Source of the DNA: Chrysomallon squamiferum
Lineage: Eukaryota > Mollusca > Gastropoda > Neomphalida > Peltospiridae
Direction of reading: 5' to 3'
Assembly (NCBI GenBank): GCA_012295275.1
Contig: CM022665.1
Coordinates: forward strand, 24,074,446 to 24,101,945
Length of the DNA stretch: 27,500 bases
A program made the position numbers and the translations under genes. The notes under the pieces were generated by a model, which was not told where the DNA came from, ran no database searches, and saw only the letters and a list, made by a program, of their open reading frames with translations. Positions 1-10,110 of the stretch are shown one piece after another (positions within the stretch are counted from its first letter, which is position 1; each line of letters starts with the position of its first letter).

Positions 1-466
1 TTATTGATCGCAAAAAGGCTTCCCATTCAATACTGCGGTGTTAAAAAAAACGGACGATGTTGTTTTATTGCGTATAGCTTGCAGTCATTATACAATGAGT
101 GAAATGATAGAGTGCGGTGCGTCAGATTATTATGGTGGCAGTTTACAAAGAAACGAATTTTGTTTGAATACGAAGAGATTTTACTACGGTATTAGCATCG
201 GCTAATAATTGACATTATTATCATCAAATAGCTTTGATCTCTTAATACTGCCCGCTGTTCTGAAACAGGATATGGGTTAGTAGTTCAGACCAGAACCCTG
301 TTTTCAGATAGCAACTGCATAACACTATGTTGTAGATATGTGTGTGTATGGGGTGGGTGGATGGTTTCATCTGTTTTTAAGTATGTATGAATGAATGTAT
401 GCCCGAGGATTTAATAGATAATAAAGGATTAATAAAATAACTGTTTTCGTATTATTAAGCTGAAAC
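1..466. other. non-coding stretch, nothing recognised
   Basis: AT-rich single-copy-looking sequence with no open frame of note, no tRNA-like motif and no long repeat. A short G-rich run (GGGGTGGGTGG, near 350) is too short and irregular to call a quadruplex with confidence. Confidence 0.6.
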
Positions 467-486
467 ATTATTATTATTATTATTAT

Positions 487-524
<38 letters not shown>

Positions 525-546
525 ATAGTAGTAGTAGTAGTAGTAA
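467..546. repeat. compound (ATT)n-(AGT)n microsatellite
   Basis: About seven ATT units pass directly into a long run of AGT units interrupted by single AAT-type units. The two motifs differ by one base, so the array probably arose by a substitution in one unit followed by slippage expansion. It has no coding role that I can see. Confidence 0.95.
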
Positions 547-585
547 TCAACAATTAGCTTGGACATACCCAGAATAAATAAATAA

Positions 586-628
586 ACACACACACACACA
601 AAATACATATTTATTTATTTATTTATTT
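586..628. repeat. (CA)n then (TTTA)n microsatellites
   Basis: A short (CA)7-8 run at 586-600 is followed within 10 bases by about five TTTA units. Both are simple slippage products. Confidence 0.9.
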
Positions 629-640
629 GTTTGTTGGTAT

Positions 641-1554
641 TATTATTAAAAGGTAGCTTAATTTTCAGGTGATATATCTATTTATCTATCTATGTGGGTT
701 TTTTTTTTGTTTTTTTGTGGTTTTTGGTTTGTTTGTTTAATTTGTTATTCGGTATCCTTTTTCCCCCCAATTAAAAAAGAATATTATAAGACAATAAAAT
801 AAGAAGCTCGTGGAAGACAATGAATACAGGCTGACATTTTACCTTTAATCTTTCACACATCCTCAAGAGCTTGTTATTATTTGTTTTATTGCCAAATTTA
901 TTACTTGCAAAGATTGGACAACTATAATGAACACAATAGCGAACACTTTAACGACCGGTTACAATAACAATAATAATTAGAAAATTCTGAGCAACCAGAA
1001 ACGTAGAAAGAAGAAAAAAAAAAAACCTATCGTATTACACGCATGGACAGGTGTGTATTTCGGCGACGTTAGAAGTACGTTAGCATGTACGTTTGTTCTC
1101 GATTTCTTTTATTATTCAAGCTTACAGCAGTACTACAACGAAAAGCGGATGTTTGTTATGTTTTGCCTCACGAAGATTGGTATGACTGTTTACTTGACTA
1201 AACCAGACTAAGCGTGGTCTGTGATGCTTACAAGATGTTGCACATAAACGAGTTCTGCTAACGCAAACAAACAGCATCGTTCCTTCTGTCAGAGATCGCA
1301 CGGACTTGTTGGTTACCAGTCAAGTAACCCAATTATATGGGCGCCAGTGGTAATCGTCGTCTAGTTAGTTCATTAACACTTTCATTATCTTGTTTTCACA
1401 CCAAATGCTACGCACTTAGTGTGTAGATTCCTGTGTAATGAATACTGAAATGGTACTAATACAACATAACACTTCCGTTAGTATTACTGATAGTGTAGAG
1501 AAAAACGTACTGCATTGAATATATTCATTGTTTGCATTCCTTGATATCGTACTT
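641..1554. other. non-coding stretch, nothing recognised
   Basis: Mixed sequence with short poly-T and poly-A runs near 700 and 1015. A 10-base inverted pair (TTACTTGACT at 1190-1199 and its complement at 1318-1327) is the only structure seen. It is too short and too widely spaced to be called. Confidence 0.55.
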
Positions 1555-1845
1555 ATTACTACTACTGAAGCTACTGCAGCTGCTGTGACCGTTGCAGATT
1601 CTATTTTTTGTAACGCTGCAGCTGCTGTAACTAGTTTACTACTATTACTATAACAACTACTGCTATTATTATTACTATAACAACGACAACTATTATTATT
1701 ACTATGATTATTATTCTACTATTACTATTATTATTATTATTACTACTACTACTACTACAACTTATTACTATGACTATTACTGTTGCTGCTTCTTCTACTA
1801 TTAATCCTACTAGAACTACTACTACTGTTACTAATCTACTAATAT
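1555..1845. repeat. degenerate trinucleotide tract (TAC/TTA/CTG-like)
   Basis: Nearly 300 bases are dominated by TAC, TTA and CTG-type triplets with frequent substitutions. This is an old, decayed triplet microsatellite and not a pure array. Triplet phase is kept over long stretches, but stop codons (TAA, TAG) occur repeatedly, so it is not coding. Confidence 0.8.
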
Positions 1846-2418
1846 AAATAGCCTGTAATTCAAACCAGAGTTGAAAAAAAAAAAGTGTCCTGTACAGTTA
1901 TTTTAAATCTATAAAAATCTTTAAACGAGTTGCGGTGGAGATGCGATCTTTGTAGCAGTATGGTCGCACGGTCATCTCGTGTTTTAAACGAAAGACAGTT
2001 TGCTGCCGATTACTATGAGCAAAAAAGTGTTTGTACAGAATGTAGGTGATAAGCGATATCACGCCTTGTAATCTGATGTATCTAACACAAAATAGGATAC
2101 CTAACGTGTAGGTGCTAAAATATTCCTGTTGACTTTAGATGCACTGTTGGATTGCTTTCAGCCTGTATTCAAAATTTGCATCTTGACGTATTTTTAAAAA
2201 TTTGTTTTTCCTTTAGCAGTATATGAAGTGTTATATTTATTTATTTATTTAAATTAGAAAAGAGCATTAATATTTTTATTGTTGTTGTTGATATTCATGT
2301 TGATGTCGATGTTAACGTTGTTATAATGGCCTGATCTTTGAAAGCGATCACTTTCATCGAGTCATTATTAACAGACTGAAGTTTTAAAACTTGCAAACAC
2401 ATCTAATGAAACAAAACC
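1846..2418. other. non-coding stretch, nothing recognised
   Basis: AT-rich sequence with short TTTA (near 2240) and GTT/GAT-type (2280-2320) triplet runs. No exon-like frame or RNA gene is seen. Confidence 0.55.
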
Positions 2419-2442
2419 AAAAAAAAAAAAAAAAAAAAACAT

Positions 2443-2477
<35 letters not shown>
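2419..2477. repeat. paired long poly-A tracts
   Basis: An A21 run (2419-2439) and an A34 run (2444-2477) are separated by CATC. They could be the poly-A tail of an old retroposed element, but no element body with target-site duplications is visible upstream, so a simple slippage tract is equally likely. Confidence 0.9.
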
Positions 2478-2479
<2 letters not shown>

Positions 2480-2597
2480 AAACGAAACACAATCGAGAAC
2501 GGTCAGAATCATAAAACTTTGACGATTGTTACAACAATGTCCAGGAAGCTGAGAAGGGGGATGGAGGGAAAAGAGCCGCAGAAAGTAATAAAAGAAT

Positions 2598-2801
2598 ATG
2601 AAAAGACAAGAAGGGTTTCTGATTGTTCCTGAAGAACATGCATCTTCATATAACATGTATAATCAGTTTGAAACAGACAGAATAGACGCTTTTGTAATCA
2701 GCCTGGAGGGAATAAGAAGATGGGGTGATTATGCATCAAACTTCAGCTTATTTACACAAACTTTTCTGATCGCTGCCAGAAGAGCCTCGAGTGAATGACG
2801 T
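2598..2801 (+). CDS. candidate small ORF, 66 aa, unknown function
   Basis: An ATG with adenine at -3 opens a 66-codon frame ending in TGA. An in-frame stop lies three codons upstream, so this is the only possible start. The predicted peptide (starts MKRQEGFLIVPEEHASS, ends ARRASSE) has balanced, non-repetitive composition, unlike most frames in this window. There is no signal peptide, no membrane segment and no motif I recognise. It follows a poly-A pair by 120 bases. A frame of this length is within chance expectation for 27.5 kb searched in six frames, so I regard coding as unlikely but possible. It could also be part of a lncRNA or a gene relic. Confidence 0.15.
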
Positions 2802-3035
2802 CTGCAAGACTTTAAAAAACGAAAAAAAAAAGAAGAAGAAGGAAATCACGTGGAATGCACGTGCCGAAACAGCTCTTACGCATAAATTATCTTGTCCAAT
2901 TAGCTTATACAGAAAACAATACTTTAATCAAATATAAAAACACAGGAGTTTTTTTTAATTTTTATTAATCGTACATGTAAAAGTATTTAGTCGAGTATCT
3001 GAAAAACAAGAAAGACCTATTTGAATACAGCGTAC
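2802..3035. other. non-coding stretch
   Basis: A-rich sequence with a purine run near 2820-2840. Nothing else is recognised. Confidence 0.5.
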
Positions 3036-3100
3036 TAAGGGTTTGATCTCACAGTCTTTCACTCTTAAAGCCAGTGATTTAACCAGTGTACCACTAAGGT
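3036..3100 (-). repeat. tRNA-like SINE head (Pol III A and B boxes)
   Basis: On the minus strand, TGGTACACTGG (3093-3083) matches the Pol III A-box consensus TRGYNNANNNG at every defined position. GATCAAACC (3048-3040) matches the B-box consensus GWTCRANNC at every defined position. They are 34 bases apart, the spacing found in intron-less tRNAs. The would-be acceptor stem (ACCTTAG against the sequence after the B box) does not pair, so this is not a functional tRNA gene. The likely identity is the tRNA-derived head of a SINE or a decayed tRNA pseudogene. No family is assigned. The 3' body and tail of the element are not clear. Confidence 0.55.
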
Positions 3101-3154
3101 CGTTTGAAAAGTTTAGTTATTCTCAACTGATTTTCGTGATGATCATCAGTTACG

Positions 3155-3174
3155 TTTTTTTTTTTTTTTTTTTT
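3155..3174. repeat. poly-T tract (T20)
   Basis: A run of 20 thymines between the minus-strand tRNA-like segment and a second, poorer B-box-like stretch near 3244. On the minus strand this is poly-A lying upstream of the tRNA-like head, so it is not that element's own tail. Confidence 0.9.
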
Positions 3175-3986
3175 AATATGCTGATATTAATGTAACATAT
3201 CTGTTCAAACACAGTTGTCGAAACACCGACCTAAAGGTTCTGGGATCGCATCTTAGACCCGGTCAATACAGGGAGTTAATTTGTAAAGCGAATTGCCATA
3301 TCATTATAACGTTTCCTCTACCTTACAACATCATTAACACTAACACTATTTAGGAAAGACAGATCTAGACTGTGTGCCAAAGACAGACATGCTTGCAACT
3401 CAAGTGGATATAATCATGTTCAAAATGATTGACTAAGTGATTGTCTAGACGAGTCATTCTGGGTATTTTAGTGAATAGGAATAAGATATATCTTTGTGTC
3501 TTGTCTGTTTCAGAAGATCTGACTTGGGGACAAATAAGACACTGTTTGTTTTTGTTTTTCTTTTCTTTTTTGACGTGAGGAAATAAAGCCATCATCATCA
3601 GCATCATAATTAATTTAAAAGCAGTCTAGATGCATGGAAATCTGTTTAAATCACCATTTCACTAAATATAGTATATTTTTCAAACATTAATGCTTGTGTA
3701 TTAAAATTTCATTGCTTCGGTTTTCCTAATTATGTGCACGAATACACAGGAAAATAGTTATAATTAAAGAGGAAATTACTTACTTCAAAATACAATATTT
3801 TCTATAAATAATAACATTATTAATTACATATTCTAACTGGACTTCATTTAATTATTATTATTTTACTATTTCTGCTGCTGTTGCTGCTATTGGTACCCCC
3901 ACTACTGCTACTGTTACTCTTCATATTTCAACACATGGTGCTATTATTAGTACTACTAGTACTATACTACTATTACTATTACCACA
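3175..3986. other. non-coding stretch with a weak tRNA-like fragment
   Basis: GATCGCATC at 3244-3252 matches the B box at all but one position, inside the context TTCTGGGATCGCATC. No A box is found at the right distance upstream, so this is only a possible SINE fragment. The rest is AT-rich sequence without exon-like signals. A minus-strand frame at 3365-3607 begins in an ATG/CTG triplet run and is not convincing. Confidence 0.45.
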
Positions 3987-4037
3987 ATTATTATTATTAT
4001 TATTATTATTAATATTATTATTATAATTATCATTATT
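3987..4037. repeat. (ATT)n microsatellite, imperfect
   Basis: About 15 ATT units with a few single-base interruptions, embedded in a wider triplet-rich stretch from 3850. Confidence 0.85.
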
Positions 4038-4865
4038 AACAAAATAATTATAAATACAGCCTATATCGATGTCAATAGAAATAGAGCCTAACCTATAATC
4101 ATACTCGTGGACTAAAACTGAAATGTAGATAGACTCTGCTACGTGGCCAGATATATTTATTGCATTCCATCTGACAATAGCTTTAAGCGAAATGTTCATC
4201 TTTAGCTAAAAACAGAACTACTTTTCAGATAACAGTGTTTACCCTTGTAACCATGGCGACATATTGAAACCCTTAGGATACTATCTTCCAGAGCGATATA
4301 CGAACCTGCCACTTCAGGTAAAGTTATCAGAACTCTTGAAAAGTAAAGTTTCGGAATTCAATTTGAATCGAACTCGTCCTTTTGTACGGAAAGTATTGAC
4401 TCTGGTTACACGTTCAACATTCAGATATGGCCTCATCCTGAAAATGAAGACCATTTTAGAATGGCAAACGTTTTCGAGTATTTAATTTTATAGAATCGAA
4501 AAAAAATATATATCATTTATTATTTACAGACTGTTACAGTATCCCAGTGAGTATGCGTGGGTGATACTTTTTAGGAACGAAGCCTTTTTATTACATGTTT
4601 GGGTAAATGATAAAGGTTTCGAATCTTTGTGGGAAGTTGGTATTACGACAGTTTTGTGGGATAGGGATAATGATGTATGGCATTCGGATGCTTTACTATT
4701 TATGTTTAATGATCGGCACAATTCTACAACATTTCCTGAAATTATAAGTAACTCAAACTTCGAAGTTTGAAATTATTATAGACATATCAGCATTTATTGC
4801 TCCTATTCTAGAAAGATTATGTAGGTTATAACATGGATCAGCCATGGAGGATAATAATTTAGAAA
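4038..4865. other. non-coding stretch with a chance-length open frame
   Basis: One plus-strand frame is open from 4264 to a stop at 4483-4485 and again from 4486 to 4770. The second half reads like ordinary protein (WVNDKGFESLWEVGITT), and a T-rich acceptor-like TTTACAG ends at 4529. A good donor CAG/GTAAAG lies at 4318, but its reading phase does not match that acceptor. There is no ATG start (TTG and GTG only). I treat this as chance or a relic. Confidence 0.4.
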
Positions 4866-4903
4866 CATATATATATATATATGTATGTATGTATATATAT
4901 ATA
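4866..4903. repeat. (TA)n/(TATG)n microsatellite
   Basis: TA units, three TATG-type units, then TA units again. Self-complementary, so it can extrude as a short cruciform. Confidence 0.9.
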
Positions 4904-5562
4904 ATTATCAGTAATACTAAAGACTGTTTCAAACTTTAGTGCACGTTCTGAAATGGTTGAGTAAGGCTGATATATATATATGTATATGATTAAAAAAATA
5001 GTAATAGAAGTTAGATAAAAAGAAAATATATTGTATTTTAAAATGGCTGTCACGTATATTTTGTTTCACTGACCGTTGATCTACGTGAATTTTACCTACA
5101 TAGAAAAAGTTAAACGAAAGAAAGAAAGAGTGAAAAGAAGCCCACAAAAATAACCGTGAGACAGAAACGCTAAAATATATGACACAACCGGTATTATCAC
5201 AGATTAACACCCACAGATGCATATATATGAAAAACAAAACTGTAAAAAAAACAACAACCAAAAACAAAATATATATTTAAAATATATAACTGAAAGTAAG
5301 AAAGGGTAAAAATTAAAATATAACACGGAGAAATTTTTACACTGTATCAAATTTTGCTGCCATATGGCGCTAATACTTAGTCCATGTTATATTTACGTAC
5401 AAGATTAAGTACAACATCTGGCAAAGGTCGGAGAGTCTTAGCCTTTCCGATTTCTCTGTCTAGGGCAAAATAATATCTTTAAAAACATTATTTTTTAGAA
5501 TACGTAAATCATAATATCTGAATGGAACCGATATGAGTTAGCCATTGAACCGGGGCTAACAT
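4904..5562. other. non-coding stretch, nothing recognised
   Basis: AT-rich sequence. A seven-pair stem-loop (CGGAGAG with CTTTCCG) near 5430 is short and unsupported. Confidence 0.5.
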
Positions 5563-5595
5563 ACTAAATATATCATAATGGGGAACGACAGAAAA
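5563..5595 (+). repeat. direct repeat, copy 1 (~33 bp)
   Basis: The 17 bases at 5563-5579 (ACTAAATATATCATAAT) recur exactly at 5752-5768. The following ~16 bases match at most positions (GGGGAACGACAGAAAA against TGGCAAAGACAGAAAA). The copies are 189 bases apart, which suggests an old duplication or two fragments of a dispersed repeat. Confidence 0.7.
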
Positions 5596-5642
5596 TAACC
5601 CTTTTATTTTAAAGCCACTACAGGCATTTTCCGGGACAAATG

Positions 5643-5649
<7 letters not shown>

Positions 5650-5680
<31 letters not shown>
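5650..5680. repeat. poly-T tract (T31)
   Basis: An uninterrupted run of 31 thymines between the two copies of the ~33-bp direct repeat. Confidence 0.95.
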
Positions 5681-5685
<5 letters not shown>

Positions 5686-5751
5686 CTCCTACATAATATT
5701 TTGTATCTAAGAGATACTGATGTAGGTTAATTATGGATCTCAGGCTCTGGG

Positions 5752-5784
5752 ACTAAATATATCATAATTGGCAAAGACAGAAAA
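5752..5784 (+). repeat. direct repeat, copy 2 (~33 bp)
   Basis: Second copy of the repeat at 5563. The sequence just upstream (TGTAGGTTAATTATGGATC, near 5720) also resembles TGTAGGTTATAACATGGATC near 4830, so a dispersed older repeat may be present. Confidence 0.65.
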
Positions 5785-6287
5785 ATCAATATTATCAATT
5801 TTAGTATTACGTGTTTTAATAAATAGCATGTCTTAAATATTTTCGAGAATGTCCTGGCTGTCTGGTTATTAATAAAGCACGGTACTCACTTCTTAAAGCA
5901 AGCTGTAAAAAAATATATATTACATCAGACGGTGCATAAGCTTTCTTTGAATTCAGAAATTATATTTGTCGGCTGTAGCAGCATATAGTGATCATAAAAA
6001 TACATGGCTGTGAATCATACGACTGAATTAGTTATATGGAAGCAGTTATCGTTTTCGTTTATAAAAATAAAAGGCATCGTGATCTGTATTTTTCCAGACC
6101 AGGGTCCATAATCTTATATCACTGTGTAAACACAAATGTGTCGACTTTTGATAGCTGTAATTAGTTTTATAACTGACCTACATGATAGCTTATACTGTGT
6201 ATGTTTGTCTTATTTTATTTTCTGTAGTTAATGTCACGTATATTTTAGTGACTATGTTCAAATGATGGTGTGTTTAGTTTCTGAGGA

Positions 6288-6291
<4 letters not shown>
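5785..6291. other. non-coding stretch, nothing recognised
   Basis: AT-rich sequence without simple repeats, exon-like frames or RNA motifs that I can see. Confidence 0.55.

Positions 6292-6384
<93 letters not shown>
6292..6384. repeat. (GA)n microsatellite, 93 bp pure
   Basis: About 46 uninterrupted GA units. Pure polypurine/polypyrimidine mirror-repeat DNA of this length can form triplex (H-DNA) structures; that is general knowledge, not something shown here. The Arg-Glu and Ser-Leu open frames across it are artefacts. Confidence 0.98.
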
Positions 6385-6386
<2 letters not shown>

Positions 6387-6764
6387 TGTGAAGACCTTTA
6401 ATAAACTGTGGTTTAACTTCAGAGCCAAAGAAAATTTTGAATTCATATTACTGAAAAATTGCTGCATATTATTCAAATTGGAATATTTTTGATACTAAAA
6501 TGCAGGAAAATGTCAGCTAAACAAGCATTATATGAAATTCATCGAAATGAAGAGAAGCATAAAAAGGGGTTAAAAAAAATAAAGGAGAAAAAATTGAGCC
6601 ATTAGGAAGGATATTTGCTTCTTCTTCTTTTCATTTTTAGAACGATTCTTTCTCATATACTTTGATCTGTATTAAACAACATTTTTTATTTTTTATTATT
6701 ATTATTATTTTTTTTTTTTCGCCCAATGGCTTTTCACAACAAGAACCTAATCGAGCCAGAAAAA
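6385..6764. other. non-coding stretch
   Basis: A-rich then T-rich sequence with a short ATT/poly-T run at 6690-6720. Nothing else is recognised. Confidence 0.5.
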
Positions 6765-7006
6765 CTAGTCTATGATCCGTATTATTATTGACACGGCGTG
6801 TGCGCACTGGAAATCAAATGGTGATTTGTCAAACATGTAATCAAGCGTAGGGCGCAATCTGCGGAACCGCGGCACAAAACGTATGATTGGAACCAATTCT
6901 TCTCTCTGGCCCCCCGGTGCCGGGCTGTCTGCCACTTGTCTCATTTGCAAACGGAGGAATCTTCCATGGGTGAAATTTTCTGATGGAGCAAAGCTAGTTA
7001 CATGTT
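6765..7006 (-). CDS. candidate 3'-terminal exon, unknown product
   Basis: This segment is clearly more GC-rich than its surroundings. On the minus strand it starts just after a T-rich tract ending ATCATCAG, a good splice acceptor (AG at 7008-7007). It then stays open for about 80 codons to a TAG at 6767-6765. Residues include SFAPSENFTHGRF and VADSPAPGGQREELVPII, mixed and not low-complexity. The exon would begin with two bases completing a split codon. No domain, signal peptide or membrane segment is recognised. No poly-A signal was identified downstream. It could instead be a GC-rich repeat fragment or a chance frame. Confidence 0.2.
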
Positions 7007-7080
7007 CTGATGATAAAAAAAATAAAAAAAAAAAAAATAATGATAATAAATAATAAATAATTTAATTAATAAAATAAAGT

Positions 7081-7093
7081 AATGATGATGATG

Positions 7094-7155
<62 letters not shown>

Positions 7156-7186
7156 AATAATAAATAAATAAATAAATAAATAAATA
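7081..7186. repeat. compound (GAT)n-(AAT)n-(AAAT)n array
   Basis: Six GAT units, about 18 AAT units and then AAAT units run without spacer. It is preceded by an A-rich stretch from 7014. Each motif differs from its neighbour by one substitution or one insertion, which fits stepwise slippage. Confidence 0.95.
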
Positions 7187-8743
7187 TCATTTCCTCAGAT
7201 GTCTTTCAGTAAATATCGTTTAGTTTTTCATTTAACCATATATTTTTTTTTAATTTTATTAATTATTATTTTTTTTTCTTCATATATCTACAGAAGGTTC
7301 ATGCATCGTTGTTTTGCACACACACAAAAAAAGAACATTACAACTCTCCAGTTTAAAATCCTAAATTTGGACTTCACCTTTTCAGAAATGGTATGGCGCA
7401 CTTGCACCTTCGGTCTCAATCTTCTTTCAGAAATTTCAACAAACCTCTTTATCTTCCAGGCCCTTTTTTCTTTTTTTTTTTTTCTCTCTCTTCTTGTTCG
7501 TTTTACATTTTATTACATTCTGGCATAGGTCTTTTATGGCTTTAATTACTGTACTACTATTACTTGTAAATTATTTTGCCATTATCAATCAGTGGCTGTG
7601 CTTTTTCTAAGCGCATATTGGTTAATTCAGTTTTCGAAGACTGCAAACCAAACAAATTGGATTCCAAAAGAAGTTTTCTTTAGGCAGATAAAACCACTTT
7701 GTCCACGTTGAGTGCGATGCTCTTTTTCTCGTAAGATGGTTGTGTGTAAGGTGCTGGCCATTCATTACGCGATCGGCAAATCAATGGGGGAAAAAAAAAA
7801 ATAAAGCGAAAAAAAATGTATATAAAGTTCTAGAATAGCAGAGAGTTACTGACAAAATTCTAACTTTTTAGTATTACGTCTCTCGCTAACATACTTTTAT
7901 TGCGAAAATTAGATTTGACTTTGGTTTTATATTCGTGTCTTGTACGTATCTAATCTAAATACAGTACGATTTTTTCTTCTGTTAACTTTTATTTTATTTT
8001 ATTATATTATATTTTTTTTTTATTTAAAAAAAAAAAACAACAAAAAAAAAAAAAAAAATTAAGTTTGCAGTTTCTATTATCTTGTCGTTATTAAATTATG
8101 TACTTTGGTTCCTTTCTTTCCTTTTTTTGTTTTCTTTTTGAATCGTCCCACGTTATTGCCGAAATAAAAGTGATTAAATATCTAAACTCATTATAATTTT
8201 AAACAGAAACAGAAATGATTTGAAGTAGCAAGAAAGAATGAAATAAAAATAATAATAATAAAAATATAGATAACTCGATCCCCCGAAAAAAAAAAAGACT
8301 TCAGTGAAGTTACTTAAAAACAAATATGGTTACTTTATAGTATTTGTCTTCTGACTACCATTGCCATAGCTCATAGAAACTATGCTTTCATGCGGGTTTC
8401 TCATCTGTCTTTCCAGGTAGATGGCATATTTCCAGGCAGTAAGCATGCGTGTCTTCTTATATTCTGTAGCTGTTTGGAATGCTTGACGTGCTGTTCATAA
8501 TGCGAAGTTGAGTGTGTTAGCATTTCTCTGCAGGTTCGTTGATGTGTCTGTCATTTCTGATAAAAGTTACACACGAGCAGAGACTCCCAAGTGTTAGGCG
8601 AGGTGTACCGCGTCTTGCTTATATGGATATCTGTAACTGAATGCGAAAGAAATATTTTTGAAAAAAATTCTTTTTTTCTTTTTAAAAAAAAATATTTTCC
8701 AGTTTGTTTGTTTGTTTGCTTTATTTTTGTTGTTGTTGTCTTC
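7187..8743. other. non-coding stretch with poly-A/poly-T runs
   Basis: AT-rich sequence with homopolymer runs at 7470-7483 (T-rich), 7791-7800, 8026-8058 (A-rich, with two cytosine breaks) and 8286-8296. Open frames here are short or Phe/Ile-rich from T-runs. No gene, RNA or transposon end is recognised. Confidence 0.5.
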
Positions 8744-8763
8744 GTCATCATCATCATCATCAT
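8744..8763. repeat. (TCA)n microsatellite
   Basis: Six to seven TCA units following GTTT and GTT runs (8704-8740). Confidence 0.85.
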
Positions 8764-8879
8764 AATCATCCGCATAATTATTATTTATTTGTCTACTTAC
8801 TACTATTATTACCACTACTGCTACAATTTCTGTATATATTCTTTTATTTTTTACTCTTTTATTTTATTTTATTAGTACC

Positions 8880-8882
<3 letters not shown>

Positions 8883-8973
<91 letters not shown>
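8883..8973. repeat. (CT)n microsatellite, 91 bp pure
   Basis: About 45 uninterrupted CT units on the plus strand, preceded by ATT/ATTTT-rich sequence. Same motif class as 6292 and 13979 but in the opposite orientation. Confidence 0.98.
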
Positions 8974-8976
<3 letters not shown>

Positions 8977-9683
8977 TTGGATGAGATTCGGATCACAGAT
9001 GTCGGAAAAATCTAACTATCAGTCAGTCAAAGCCATGTCTATATCCATCTTCATCATTTTAAAAAGATCTCTGTATCTATTGAAGGATAAATGAAAAAAA
9101 AAGAAGAAAAAAAAAAAGAAAGAGGGTGTGAGAAGAAGACATTGTGAGGCCGACGGATAACTGAATAAATTAGGCTAATATAATATGAAACATATGAACG
9201 TTTATGATTTATCTCTAACTGTATCTGGTTTCAGGCTATATGTTTACCACAATCGGTAGTCTGATACTTATTCTCAGCTGGAAGTCAATTTTTTGTGTGT
9301 ATGTTCCCTGCTGATAAGTAGACAGAACTGCCAAAGCGTGCTTGTAAAAAGTTCAAATGAGCATGGGGAAGCCGATACGTATTATATTAGCTTATCTTAT
9401 ATGAAACCTTCCTATTTAGCATAACCCATTCATAACATACAGGTATAATATTTACAAACAAAGGTGGCAGGCTATTAATTTTCTTGTGTCAGTTTGACGT
9501 TAGATTATTTTGTGGAGTTTATTTTTTTTTCTAAAATATATGGGCCTCTTCGTGTTGATATTTCTGAAACATATTCGTAAATAAAATACAGGACAATTTT
9601 TCCTGTAAGCTGGTTTATTTTATTTTGCTTGTATGCTGGTTGTTTGTGGTCGTTACAAAGTATTTCTTAATATCTAAAGACTA
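8974..9683. other. non-coding stretch, nothing recognised
   Basis: Mixed sequence with a purine run near 9090-9125. No exon-like frame or repeat is recognised. Confidence 0.5.
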
Positions 9684-9785
9684 ATGCGAGTTCACCGACC
9701 GCCGGCAATGACCGTCGTCGACCGTGAACAACAGAAAGCCAGACACTGGACAACATGGTTTCGTCTGCTCTGTCGCTCAGTTTGA
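9684..9785 (+). CDS. candidate very short ORF, 33 aa
   Basis: Two in-frame ATGs (9684 and 9708) open a 33-codon frame ending in TGA. The encoded peptide begins MRVHRPPAMTVVDREQQK and is basic. The segment is locally GC- and CpG-rich, unlike its flanks, which is why I list it. A second, longer frame (9712-9933) overlaps it but has no ATG near its start. No motif is recognised. It may be an upstream ORF, an exon piece or chance. Confidence 0.12.
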   Translation: MRVHRPPAMTVVDREQQKARHWTTWFRLLCRSV

Positions 9786-10110
9786 CAATGGTCGGGTAAT
9801 AATATCAGTAGATGTATATGGAGTATCTTCGACGTTAAATCAAACTGACTGCTTTCCTAATTCTATACGACTATATGCATTCATTTCCATGTTTTCTGTT
9901 TTGCTAAACTCATTCAAAAGTTCTGCCACATGATGAACGGAGGCATCCTGAAGTACAAGGACACTCGAAATCTAATTATTGCTTCGTTCTGCACTCTCGA
10001 AATGAATCAATATTCATTCAGTCTTTGGCTGTCGTCTGTAGTCTAGCGTACACGCGGTTCTCTTCATGAATTTACACTTAGAACTTTCTTAGCTTCTTTC
10101 GGCGGTTTCA
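9786..10110. other. non-coding stretch
   Basis: Mixed composition and no repeats. An overlapping GTG-initiated frame runs to 9933 without recognisable features. Confidence 0.5.

Noticed and set aside
1190-1327. 10-base inverted repeat TTACTTGACT with a 118-base gap
   Set aside because: Short arms with a long gap occur often by chance in a window this size; the flanking extension needs a gap.
3365-3607. 80-codon minus-strand frame containing CLICPQV
   Set aside because: Its start lies in a CAT/CTG triplet run, no second metal-binding pair is present, and no splice signals or family are recognised.
4264-4770. Two consecutive in-frame open segments separated by a TAA, with a donor and an acceptor in between
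   Set aside because: The splice phases do not match, neither segment has an ATG start, and frames of this length are expected by chance here.
6262-6492. Open frames with long Arg-Glu or Ser-Leu repeats (also 8704-9015, 21576-21918)
   Set aside because: They are direct translations of pure GA or CT microsatellites and have no independent coding support.
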